Assembly (NCBI GenBank): GCA_021234155.1
Contig: JAJEKV010000064.1
Span: 1,242,001-1,306,000 of the forward strand
DNA: 64,000 nucleotides
Origin: Isoetes taiwanensis
Taxonomy: Eukaryota; Streptophyta; Lycopodiopsida; Isoetales; Isoetaceae
Reading direction: 5' to 3'
Both the position numbers and the translations under genes were made by a program. The notes beneath the pieces are model-generated. The model was not told the origin of the DNA and did not search any database. It saw nothing but the letters and a program-made list of their open reading frames with translations. Below are positions 34,620 to 46,523 of the stretch, piece by piece; within the stretch, counting starts at the first letter, position 1; each line of letters opens with the position of its first letter.

Positions 34620-36010
34620 GCAAAACACCACATGGTTTTTCCCATGGTTATGACTAGAAAACCATTCCACAAAACCAATGGGTTTTTGTGGGTTAATTTC
34701 ATTAAAAACCATATGAGGCTAAACTACTTGGTTTTCTTGTAAGGTTCACTAGGGTGGTATTATGGCATGGAAATTGCTAACGGCTCCTTCCTAGTGTTTG
34801 TCAAAGTGGTATTTTATGTTGGTAAATAGATGTGATATATTATAAGGTTTTAAAGATAGGGTTTCTCAATGTGGTATAATATTGTGGTTGTGGATGTGGT
34901 TTCATGTTGTGGCTCTATTTATGTGATTTTATGATGTGGTTAGTTATGGTGGTAAAATGTCATGGCTAATTTTCATGGTAAATGCACATGGCTCGCGATG
35001 TGTTATATGCAGTAAATCACCATTATTTAATTAGTGGAAGTGTTTAGGTTATTGTATTAAAACACTACTATGTTTATCAAACTTAGATGTAATTGTTAGT
35101 TGTAGAAATGCATGGTTTTGTAGTACACTAGATTCATGGTTATCATTTATAAACAAGTATTGCTATATAGTCTAAAGCATGTCAAACTACTAGACTAAAC
35201 TATTAAAGATTATGGATGGTTTCTTATGTATTGTAGTACTTATTAAGGTTGGTAATCCACTAATGGCTTTTAGTCTAAAGCGTTCCAACTATTGCATGGA
35301 AAACATGCATATCTTTACACTCAAGATGTACTCGTTAAGGCTGATAAACCACTAATGTTTCTATTCTTAAGCTTCTTAAGTTTTTGCATATAAAGACTTG
35401 CAATCTTTCCACTAAATATCTAATAGTTTTTACAATCATACACGCAGTGGTAAAGAAGACAAATCACTACATTTCTATCATCAGAAACACTTTTAGTTTA
35501 TGAATGAAAACTATAGCAATCTTATTAATTATCCATGTACATCTTTGTACAATGACTGCATAGTTTCTTAACATGTATGCATAGTGTTTATGATTAAATG
35601 CATTGCGTGCTTAACATATACCCCTAGTGCTTAAGACTATTTAACCATAAATGCTTTTCACGTCCGAAGTTTATATACCCCTAATGCTTAAAACTATTTA
35701 ACCATAAATGCTTTTCACGTCAAAGCAGTTCATATACCCTTAGTGCTTAAGACTATTTAACCATAAATGCTTTTCACGTCCAAGCAATTAAGTTTAGACT
35801 AAAACAACTACTTAAAAGTGTAGTGGTCTTTTGCATGGTTTCGTAACATTGTAGGGTTCTTAAACTGCTACTACTTTTGGAGATGAAAGCATTTGTATTC
35901 AAATGTTTTTTCCTTGCGTGGTATTTACATGAACCACTACTACTTTTTGTTGAAAGTGGTTTTTACTTTTTTTTCCTCGTGGTTTACTAGAGATATACAT
36001 AAGTGCTTTG
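34620..36010 (+). repeat. Left subterminal repeat region
   Basis: Dense recurrence of short motifs of the type ATGGTTTT/GTGGTTTT (for example acatggtttttcccatgg at 34631, gtggttgtggatgtggttt at about 34882). The same motif recurs mainly in the opposite orientation (AAAACCAT/AAAACCAC) at 51880-52640. Subterminal motif arrays are transposase-binding regions in CACTA elements; binding here is inference. Confidence 0.6.
35613..35788 (+). repeat. Three tandem copies of a 58-bp unit
   Basis: Each unit has atacccctagtgcttaa, then actatttaaccataaatg and cttttcacgtc; starts near 35613, 35671 and 35730. Identity is very high, so duplication is recent. Confidence 0.85.
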
Positions 36011-36196
36011 CCAAGTAAAGATAGATTGATTCAAAAACTAATGCATACAAAGGCTTCAACAATAAATATGATCTATATAATAAGAATGAACACAGTTACA
36101 AGTTTTAGAAAACCCTAAAACCTTAAAGCCGATAATGGTCTTGTCTTAAGTTTTATCCAAAACACAATGCTGCGATCAATCTACATCTCAACGCAG

Positions 36197-39100
36197 TCAA
36201 TCTTCAAACGTGACAGTAGAATGATTGATGTTGCCCGTTCTCCAACCCTCTTTGGAGATGCTCACGACACTGCACTTCACGCATGCCACTGCAAAGAGCT
36301 TATATAAATCTGGACCCCTCACCTTAGATTTGAGTAGATTGGAAAATGCTTTCTTGTGTTTCTTACTCAGTTCCTTGCTCAGTTTAAGAAGATCTACAAC
36401 ATTAACATCATCAATCTTCTCCTTCTGAAGTGCAATCATGCATATTGTCTTGTGTTTAAGGGGTGGCATCTTTTCCAATCTGCTCATCTGCTTTGAGTGT
36501 ATAGTCTGCAACATGCAAATCACATGAAATATGGTCAAAACATATTTGCAAAAGATGTCATCTGAAATGGCAGATTCATTATTTTATTGAATGCTATCAT
36601 GAGAAATACTAATTCAAAGAATAACATACCTGCAAATCATCGCCACTGCTGTCATCATTTTCTGATTTTTCTTCCGTAACATAATTGTTTTCCTTCATTG
36701 TGTTCAAATCAGCCAAAATTTTCCTCGCTTCCATTTGAGGAACAGAACGAAGCCTTGATTTTGGCCATCGCACGAACCATTGTTTCATGTCATTGCCAAG
36801 ATCTCTAAGAATTTCAAGTTCACTTGTAGGGAATGGCATCGGCAGCTCCTCAGAACCCTCCTCAAGATAATGAATATTCAAGGAAACATTACCTTCACCA
36901 ATCGGTATTCCATGTACCAAACCAGCAGGATCTAGCTCATGAATTAGCCCCAAACTAAATTGTTCATCGCCACAAACCAAAGACACATACTCATTTTTAT
37001 TATATTCTTGAAAAGCCTACAAATGAGAACTTGTTAGTAGGTGATGCTGATCAGCAACTTAAAGAGAGCATGGTAGATCAAGTCTTCAATTCACATATTT
37101 TACACATGTAGTAATGATATGGATTCTGCAGTTTGAAGGCAGCAAAGAATCAATTTGGTACAGTTTAGTTTAGATGCTTGCAGGCAATTCTCATCCTCCG
37201 TTGCCAATTCAAGTGTGGTTTTGCTCAAAGAGGCAGTCATACAATGACCCATTCCATGTATTCAAAGACAAGGATTTTCTCTTCTCTGCAGTACCCAAGA
37301 AGGTTCACAAGGCATGTGTGGTTGAGACTCCTCAAAAACATTAGCTCTGGGTCAAAGGATCTTGAGTTTTCTAGATCAATGGCTTTCTTGATAGCAACAA
37401 CACATCCATCTTCTAGAGTTCCCTTGTACACAAGACATGATGCTCCTTTGCCTAAAATAGTAGAGGAGCTGTAAGAGATAAGTTAGGGCTGGAATTGATG
37501 CTGGTCTCTATTTGCTGCAGTTAATGCCTTGATGGTGGCAACAGTGTTCTTATATATTAGCTTTGGTATCTGTTATCTAAGTATCGTTGCCACAGCTAGG
37601 ACATCCACTGTAAAGATGCGTGAACACAGCTTCTTATTTGAGAGAATCTTGCAAAAGTTTCAGACAGCATGGGAAATAGTGGGATCAACTTGTCTATTAA
37701 CCTGTAATTGACTAAAGCATTTCACAATGCCCGGTGATAAATGACATCTCTGATGTTCTGTGTAAATTTAGGTTTCATAATGGAACAGAAGATGCCTATA
37801 GACGATCGTGCTACTTTTAATGAAGCTAGCAATGAGAATGTGATATTTGCCTTTAATAGTAGATTTATTCTCTCCCATTATTGCAACAGATAGCCTGCAT
37901 CAGCTTTAAGTCCTTAAGAAATTAATGGCTTGGAGGCAGAATCTTCTGCAGTGGTACAGTTCACAAATTTTCATTGCCCGCATTGCCACTTGGTGGTGTA
38001 AAGCCTCGAAGGAGGCTATGCAGGTGTACTATGAAATGGAGACAGTAGATCTGTTATGTAGGATAAAATTCACATGGCAGATCCTTGCAACAGAAAAGAA
38101 AAGGGATGATGAGTTCTGTTATGGCAAAACGGCACACAAAAATTTAATCGGATCCAACACTGTGTTGGCACTTGTGCCCAAAATAGAGACACAAGGTTAT
38201 TAACTCCTATTAGCATAATTTAACTGCTCCGGCAACAACTGAAGGAGGAAAGTTTTTGGAAATCGTACCAGTGTGGAGTTCTGGCGATGCAGATGGAGGA
38301 TTTGCAGGTGGGAAAGGATTTGATTCTAAGCAAACTCGATCTCTGCTACCTTCACATGGAGAAGACTCTACCGTAGTAGAGGAACAGACAGTACAATCTA
38401 AGCAAAATTTGTCATTTGGGCTGGGGCAACTATTGCCACTGGATGTCTCATATTGATTACTTTCGCATTTTTTTGAACACGGCGACCTGCTAGCTGTTAC
38501 TGTTCATGATGCATAGGTAATGACGCTCTTGTTTGGTGCACCCCAACAAACAATTTCTCCTTTGTCTAAACTGACACCACAGGTCATATAGCTTGAGGCA
38601 GAGATAAAGGCGAAGGGAACCCCTGCTTGGTGCGTCAAGAATATTATTGTCATTCCGACCCCAGCATGCTGCTTCGTGATTGTCATCTCTCAAACCACAT
38701 GAATGGTAGCCACCAGATGATATAGAAGAGAAATTATAGCCGGTTGGGGGATATTAAGTCTGAAAGGCACAAATTCTTTTAAGTCTGATACATGACAGTT
38801 TACTATGTTAACGCAAAGTTTCAAATGTAAATGCAAAGTTCGTGAAAAGAAAGGTGGAATCATAGAACCATACTGGAAGCATATTCTCAACATAAATATG
38901 CAAAGAAAAAAAAGGTAACCAGAAGAAAAGTATCTACCAAATACCTCGTCTTGATAAAAAATTCAGTTTTCAAAAGTGGGAAAAAATACATACTGAACTC
39001 ACGCTACTATCACTTCGTCGCTTTTTTGCAGCTACCATCGTGTCAGCATTTCCAAAGTCTTCAAAATCATCATCGTCGTTGTCCGAAGATTTAAATCGCT

Positions 39101-40346
39101 TGTCCATTGCTGAAATTGTCAAGGACTCTGGCCATTCTAATTCATCCTAATTACGACAAAGAAACAACCAATGAAAATCCAGGACAAATGTCAAATATAA
39201 AGAAGAATTGAGTTAAGAGTGTGCATACATCTATGGCAAGTTCCTCAATCCTCTTTTGTGCAGCAGAATTCCGGTTTTCAAATGGCAAGTAGGCATCCTT
39301 TTCACTATCAATAATGCTTTTGATTTTAATCTGAACCAAAGCATAATTTTCTCCATCCACCTGATTTTGCACTTTTGCAGTTCCTACTACAACCTCCTTA
39401 CTTGCAAACAATGATGGGCGCTTCAAACCAGCAAAAAAGAGATCATTGAAGAACTTCAAGTGACTAATTTTCAAAGTTCTTGATGAAGCTAGCAATATAA
39501 CAGAATTATCCTTCTCGTAATTCCTTTCGTATTCAAACTTTTTGGCACACATACTCAATCGTTTTTTCTGCCCACCAATCATCAAGTTGATTGTTTCACG
39601 AATAAACTTTTCCGAACGTAATAAGAAATAGTAGGCCAAAGATATGGGCTTCAAAATTCCACTTCCCATGAGATGTTGAATAAGTTTATCTCTTCGCGCA
39701 ATCCACTTTTTATTTTCCTCACATGGTTTAAACTGCGGCAATGTAAAAACAGGAAATGTAGACAGCACAGCATTGCGAATTTCCCTATGATTGTCAACCA
39801 TTTGCAGCCACTGAGAACGATGTCCTGTTTTTTTTAAAGCCAACCTGCCATTCTTTACATCTGGCCCCCTGCTCAATACTGTAAAAACATGGGCCGCTTT
39901 TGGGACTTTATCAAAACGTACTTGACCATAACTTTCAAGACGACCACTATCACGTCTTATATCCCTCTGTTCATCACTTCTTATCTCCCGCTCAACAACT
40001 ACATCAAGATTCAGAGATGATTGATGGCTGGACAAGCCACCTTTGGAGACAGTAAGAGCTGATCCATTTGCAACAGCAGCACGAGAAGCATTCTCCTTGA
40101 TTTCGTCACGCAAGCCCACAATCCCAACAGCCAACCCTTTTATAAAACCTAATTCAAGCCAATCATTGAGCTGAAAATTCAGAAAACTCATCCCATATAC
40201 CTGCTTCTCAACAACTAACGCCTCCCCACTCTCCACGGGAGTAGAAGAGAAGCGACTGAAAATATAAGTAGCCACATCTTTGGGCTGCCACATTGATACT
40301 TCAGAGAGCGTTGGTAAACTTTCAGCCATGGAGATAGTTGAGACCT
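36197..40346 (-). CDS. Spliced transposon gene: SAM-like and DUF8039-like regions, 649 aa
   Basis: Exons read on -: 40329-39229 (ATG, 367 aa), 39146-38994 (51 aa), 37016-36630 (129 aa) and 36505-36197 (102 aa). All junctions are phase 0 with GTATGY donors and AG acceptors, giving one open frame of 649 aa. A further acceptor (TTCCAG) at about 40346 and the leader exon at 41055-40884 indicate a spliced 5' UTR. Residues 10-75 (MWQPKDVATYIFSRF, QLNDWLELGFIKGLAVGI) look like a SAM domain. Exon 3 (GLVHGIPIGEGNVSLNI, then ELPMPFPTSELEIL and DMKQWFVRWPKSRL) resembles DUF8039, a domain seen with plant CACTA transposon proteins. Exon 2 is acidic/basic (SSDNDDDDFEDFG, AAKKRRS). It probably plays the accessory (TnpA-like) role, which is inference. 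Intron 2 holds the captured kinase fragment. Confidence 0.65.
37150..38720 (-). pseudogene. Captured CRINKLY4-like receptor kinase fragment
   Basis: Order on - follows a CR4-type receptor kinase. Crinkly (RCC1-like) repeats at 38720-38500: YHSCGLRDDNHEAACWG and, after a frameshift, SSYMTCGVSLDKGEIVCWG. A TNFR-like cysteine-rich segment at 38456-38260: NSCPSPNDKFCLDCTVC, then PCEGSRDRVC. The kinase N-lobe at 37500-37237: LGKGASCLVYKGTLEDGC, VVAIKKA (catalytic Lys), FLRSLNHTCLVNLLGYC. Then LNWQRRMRIA near 37180. The kinase stops before the catalytic loop. CR4 receptors act at the plasma membrane in epidermal development. This copy lies wholly in intron 2 of the transposon gene and has stops and frameshifts, so it is a transduplicated host fragment. 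Confidence 0.8.
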
Positions 40347-40883
40347 GGAATAATATAAAGCTAAATCAATATAAAATGGCTTGTTGATTAAATATCTAGA
40401 GCTGGCAGGTACAGTGTTAATGCAGTCATAAAAAGCCAAGAGTTTATGCAGGTCCGATTAATTCATCAAGTAATCATTCATCAAGTAGTCAATTCTGTCA
40501 AAGTACATAACATGAATTATAGAATCCGTTATTAAGTGCATGGAAACTCAAAAACAAGAAAGTAGATACAGCATCACACAATAGTTTGCCTATAATCAGT
40601 TATTTACAAAGCTTTTGCTTTAGAAAACTATCACTCCAAATGCATAATTTAAGATATAAATTCATTGTCATGACCATTTCCGAAATGCATATTCACGATA
40701 GGGGTAGACCTATCTGCCAATTTAATCTTCCTATACATAATACATAATCCTTTACATTCACATACCTGAATCAGAAGCAGTAAAGGGATTTCACAAGAAT
40801 TTTGCAGCTCCTCAGCTCAATCGGCTTCTTTGGTATTAAACACAATATTTTCTACTGCAGAATCAGACAATGCAAATAGGTAC

Positions 40884-41055
40884 CTGAGCATGAGATCCTT
40901 CTTGAGATTTTTTCGGGGCCAGCAATCAGCTCGCCGGCCCCCCCTTCCCTGCCAGCAGCCATCATTGATGCATCCCGGCTGAAACGTCCTCTGCCATCAC
41001 CACCGGATTAGGTCTAGAATTTTTTTCTCTAACGTATTTTAGGGTTTCGGTAGCA
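40884..41055 (-). promoter_or_regulatory. 5' leader exon of the minus-strand transposon gene
   Basis: Begins ACCGAAACCCTA (telobox AAACCCTA) and ends at a donor CAG|GTACCT (40884). It is homologous to 46018-46158 on +. Shared blocks include gacgtttca, catcaatgatggctgc, the tgattg..ggcccc block and aagaaggat. It includes short upstream ATGs. Confidence 0.65.
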
Positions 41056-42590
41056 TTCAATATGCTGGCCTGCCACCTGGGTTGTTTTAGCTTGCTGAGT
41101 TGGAATTTTTCGCCACACAAATTAGTCGTCGTGCATGAACACTTTAGCCTTTCGGCCCTACCTATCATTTTGTAATGGTCTCCAACTGGCCAACTTTCCA
41201 AAAAATTGTACCTATTCCTTAGTGTCATTTCAAAATGTCAAAAGCTATTTTTGCGCTTTTGGATAACAATCCTATCAAGAACAGTAGGAGCTTAGGGTCA
41301 TTCCTGCGGTCTTGCCATGGTATTATTTCTTGAAGAATTACCTTTAGGCTAGTTATGTGCCATTATTAAGATTTTCTTTCAATTCCCAACAAAAATTAAT
41401 TCAAAACATTCTTTTGACAAAAAAAAGGGGTGCTTCACCTTGGTATAAAGTCACCTATGGTTCTACATGAACCGTTCTTCACCTATGGTTATGGTGGAAC
41501 CCTTGTCCAAACAACTAGATCCGATCGAATATAGTTCGATCACATCTCACAGTTCTTCGAAGAGCAGGTCTTTCAGCAAATACAACCTGAAATCTATAGA
41601 AATAGCAACAAAAATCTACAGAAATCAAAACTGATATCCTGTATCTATCTGGCCCACCATTCTGCCACTCCAAGGAACCCCCTCCCGGCTACTGCCCTAT
41701 GATGCACGTCTAAGCCACAATGCAAAAATACATCATGTATAGATTAAAACATCGCCTTCTCTATTTGTAAGAATTGCCACATACATGGCCATGAACTTCT
41801 AAAGTGGGATATCTAATGAAGATCTAAATTCGAAGCCCATAAATAAGAGACTGGACCGTTATAGAGTCTTCGACATGCTTCAATTTGATTGGGAGAGAAC
41901 ACTTGCGCTTGCATGGGTTTAGCTGAGAGCACATAGCAAGCAGTGCTAGGAATAAGTCTGCATAGTTTGCTTAAGGTGCTTTGAGTACGCCGATTGCCGC
42001 TTCACGTCGTTTGTTCAGAGTTTGTCTCATTTTGTGATTATGCTGTTGTGATCTTGCATATGCAGATAAATTTTGTACTAACCACCCTAGGCTTGCATGA
42101 TCTTCCTTGCAGATGTCCAACCACTTACATACTATAGGTACAATTTGATTTAGTGGCTCCAGTTTGCATTGTTTATTTCAGGTGCTTTAAATTATTAGAG
42201 TTGTTTTTTACATCGATTGCCTCTTCACGCTATTTCATTTTGTGATTATGCTGTCGTGATCTTATATACGCAGACAACTGTTGTACAGAAGCTTTGTTGT
42301 TTATAAGGAAATAATGTGTTAAATATAGTTATTGGAAATTGAGAATGCATTTTGTTTGAATATGCTGGCAGATGTGTATTCCAGATTTCCTTTGGGATAA
42401 CACAAAAACTACTTATGCCCTTCTGTGTTGGCACAAATGTAAATTTGGTCTAAGCTGATATAACACCATGAGCCTCATGAAGAAATGCGGCAATTGAAAG
42501 AGAGTTGTATGCAATGGGCCGCTCTAATCTTAGATGAAAGTACCAGTGTCCAATATTTGGATGATTAATCATCACTAAATTTCTAAGGAT

Positions 42591-45218
42591 TTCGTGAAGT
42601 GCCTTTCTGGCATGGCCAGTGGCACCTTGTCCCGTTTGTCGTGAAGCATCGCAAGGGGCAACTTTGGAATAGGTGCCTCGGGAGGGTTTTTTTTTTTTCT
42701 CTCTCTTGGGTTCTCTATTCAGACCCTTTGTGGGAACCCCCGCAGCAAGCGCCGACCACTTTAAAGGCGGGGAAGGTTATCAAACCTAAACCCTCTGAGG
42801 TTTTAGGGGTTTTGGTTTTGGGGGCACCAAACCTCTCCATCCGCTAATCCCACCGCCCAAATGGTAGCTCGTGTTCCCCGAATCATCTCGAAAAAGAAAA
42901 AATGGACATCCAATCGCGACAAAGCGCCAACCCCCAAATTACCCCTTCCGGCGACGAGGGCCACGAGGTGGATATATGGCATGTTCCTCCAATTCGGCAG
43001 CTATATTGAGCTTGGAATGCAGTTTCGCCTTCATGCACGAGTCCAAGGCAACCAATTTACTCTAGGGACCAGCTGTTGTGACCAACATAGCCAAACTCAA
43101 CTTGCTATATGCAACTAGTCGAAGCTTTAAGCCGATGCACTCCTTGTTCAGAAGTGCGGCGCTAGTCTTAATTAAACGTAGCATGCACGAGGAAGTCGGG
43201 CAGCTTGATCGGGCAAGGCTCTTCATGCATGTGCCCTAGGGTAACTATGGCCTTCTAGAAGCAACCGCATAGTCGAAATTTCGTGAAGTGCCTTTCTGGC
43301 ATGGCCAGTGGCACCTTGTCCGGGTTGTCGTGAAGCATCGCAAGGGGCAACTTTGGAAATAGGTGCCTCGAGAGGGTTATTTTTTCTTTCTCTTGGGTTC
43401 TCTATTCAGACCCTTGTGGGAACCCCCGCAGCAAGCGCCGACCACTTTAAAAAGGTGGAAGGTTATCAAAACCTAAACCCTACGGGTTTAGTAGGGTTTT
43501 GGTTTTGGGGCAACAAAACCTCCCATCCGCTAATCCCACCGTCCAAATGGTAGCTCGTGTTCCCTAAATCATCTCGAAAAGAAAAATGGACATCCACCGC
43601 GACAGCGCACCAACCCCCAAATTACCCCCTTTCCGACGAGGGGCCCACGAGGTGGATATATGGCATGTTCCTCCGATTCGCTTATACCGAAGCTTGGAAT
43701 GCGGTTTCATGCATGCACGAGTCCAAGGCAACCAATTTACTCTAGGGACCAGCTGTTGTGACCAACATAGCCAAACTCAACTTGCTATATGCAACTAGTC
43801 GAGCTTTCGCTCGATGCACTCCTTGCCTGTAGTGCGTGCGCTAGTCTTAATTAAACGTAGCATGCACGAGGAAGTAGGGGCAGTTGATCGGGGCAAGGCT
43901 CTTCATGCATGTGCCCTAGGGTAACTATGGCCTTCTAGAAGCAACCGCATAGTCGAAATTTCGTGAAGTGCCTTTCTGGCATGGCCAGTGGCACCTTGTC
44001 CAGTTTGTCGTGAAGCATCGCAAGGGGCAACTTTGGAAATAGGTGCCTCGGGAGGGTTTATTTTTTCTTTCTCTTGGGTTCTCTATTCAGACCCTTGTGG
44101 GAACCCTGCAGGCAAGTGCTCGACCACTTTAAAGGCAGGGAAGGCTACCGAAACCTAAACCCTACAGGTTTAGTAGGGTTTTGGTTTTGGGGCATCGAAA
44201 CCTCTCCATCTGCTAATCCCACCGTCCAAATGGTAGCTCGTGTTCCCTGAATCATCTCGAAAAAGAAAAAATGGACATCCACTGCACAGGCGTACCAACC
44301 CCCAAATTACCCCCTTTCCGACGTAGGGCCACGAGGTGGATATATGGCATGTTCCTCCGATTCGGCAGTTATACTGAGCTTGGAATGCAGTTTCGGCTTC
44401 ATGCACGAGTCCAAGGCAACCAATTTACTCTAGGGACCAGCTGTTGTGACCAACATAGCCAAACTCAACTTGCTATATGCAACTAGTCGAAGCCACCGAT
44501 GCACTCCTGCACTCGTATTGGCGGCGCTAGTCTTAATTAAACGTAGCATGCACGAGGAAGTAGGGGCAGTTGATCGGGGCAAGGCTCTTCATGCATGTGC
44601 CCTAGGGTAACTATGGCCTTCTAGAAGCAACCGCATAGTCGAAATTTCGTGAAGTGCCTTTCTGGCATGGCCAGTGGCACCTTGTCCAGTTTGTCGTGAA
44701 GCATCGCAAGGGGCAACTTTGGAAATAGGTGCCTCGGGAGGGTTTTTTTTTTCTCTTGGGTTCTCTCTTCGCACCCTTGTGGAAACCCTGCGCAGCAAGC
44801 CTTCGACCACTTTGTAGGCAGGGAAGGCTACCGAAACCTAAACCCTACAGGTTTAGTAGGGTTTTGGTTTTGGGGCACCAAAACCTCTCCATCTGCTAAT
44901 CCCACCGTCCAAATGGTAGCTTGTGTTCCCTAAATCATCTCAAAAAAGAAAAAATGGACATCCACTGCACAGGCGTACCAACCCCCAAATTACCCCCTTT
45001 CCGACGTAGGGCCACGAGGTGGATATATGGCATGTTCCTCCGATTCGGCAGTTATACTGAGCTTGGAATGCAGTTTCGGCTTCATGCACGAGTCCAAGGC
45101 AACCAATTTACTCTAGGGACCAGCTGTTGTGACCAACATAGCCAAACTCAACTTGCTATATGCAACTAGTCGAGCTTTCGCTCGATGCACTCCTTGCCTG
45201 TAGTGCGTGCGCTAGTCT
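42591..45218 (+). repeat. Four tandem copies of a roughly 685-bp repeat
   Basis: Units start at 42591, 43280, 43960 and 44646 (ttcgtgaagtgcctttctgg); the last is cut at about 45218. Units are highly similar and contain a telobox-bearing inverted repeat (CCTAAACCCTACAGG followed by TTTAGTAGGGTTTT). A 45-residue frame is open in copies 1, 3 and 4 (HARVQGNQFTLGTSCCDQHS), but copy 2 has a different upstream frame, so coding is doubtful. The block lies between the two divergent genes. Confidence 0.95.
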
Positions 45219-46017
45219 GTAGTGCATGATGCAGAACTATGACGACAGTTTTAACAGAACTCCACAGTTAACTCCTACAACAATTTTTTTAAGAAACTCC
45301 ACAATCAACTCTCTAGTAGGCCAATTTTGGAAGTGTTCTTTGGTTGCTATGGTTCCACGTGCATGTTTACAAATTACATGGCTATCATAGCGCAAATAAG
45401 CTTTTGGATACTTTAATATGGGAATAATATGTCTCAATGAGAAAGTTTTTTACCATTCAAATGAACCTAAGAGCTACAACAACAATTGGAAGTGTTATGT
45501 ATACATCTTAACGAAATGAAAATCTAGCTTATAGAACTTTAACAAAATACTACTTTGAGCAATGTAGGAGTGCTCAGGATGCACTGCTACTCATCTTAGT
45601 TCTGCAAGGACTCAATTACTCTTCTTGCATTATTCATTGAGAATGTGCCATTTGGTAGCTTGTCCTGGAGCGTTGTGCAAACTGCTAGCAGGTCTTCACG
45701 GCTGTCCGATGCATCCTATGCAAATATCATGTAAAAGCCAGTAATAACGGTGACACAAACATTAGCTAGTTTACATTGAGGGAGGCATATCTTGATGAAG
45801 CAGACATCAAGAAGAAGAGGCAAGATATTGCACAGTTACATCTCAGCTCGCATAGGTTCAACCAGCATTAGATCCAACTTAGCATACTTCCATGCCCTTT
45901 TATTATTACATGTCTATATGCCTCATTTATGGAATAGACCATGGTTTTGGAATTTGTCCGAATTTGGCCTAAGGTCGACAGACATCTCTTGTTGCCAATT
46001 TCGCATGTCATTGGTGT

Positions 46018-46158
46018 AACCGAAACCCTAGGATACGTTGGTGCTGGACGTTTCATTTGGCTCAAAGCATCAATGATGGCTGCAGGCAGGAAACGAGGGC
46101 TGGCGACCTGATTGTTGGCCCCAGAAAATTTCCAAGAAGGATGAACTCACGATTTCAG
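46018..46158 (+). promoter_or_regulatory. 5' leader exon of the plus-strand transposase gene
   Basis: Begins ACCGAAACCCTAGG and ends at a donor CAG|GTTATT; homologous to the leader at 41055-40884 in inverted orientation. Confidence 0.65.
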
Positions 46159-46523
46159 GTTATTTTCTTTGCATTGCTTGATTCTAAGTGAGTGGAAAAA
46201 ATTCTCTGAGAGGAGCCCTCTTGATCTGAGGAAGTGCAAAAATTCTATTCTTGCTTTGGGATTCAGGTATGCCATTTATTTTTAAACTGTATTGTAAGGA
46301 TTCAGCATCGAATGGATGATTATTAGATGAATGAATGAATACTAGATGAATGATTCATGTTGATTACTAGGTGAATGATTATGAATGTTTGGCTTTATGC
46401 TACTAATGAACAATTTTATAAGCAGTAATATTTTGGTTCTTCAGGTACTTAGCTTAATTGCATACAGCCTGATTACTCTGACCTGCAAAAACCCTTGGCT
46501 TTTTACAACTGCTGGTATAGACA

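Noticed and set aside
37529-37711. Plus-strand ORF with a hydrophobic start
   Set aside because: Lies antisense within the captured receptor kinase fragment and has no homologous domain.
42871-45169. Repeated 60-85 aa ORFs in the 685-bp tandem units
   Set aside because: The frame differs upstream between copies and copy 2 is shifted; conservation follows from recent duplication of DNA, not coding selection.
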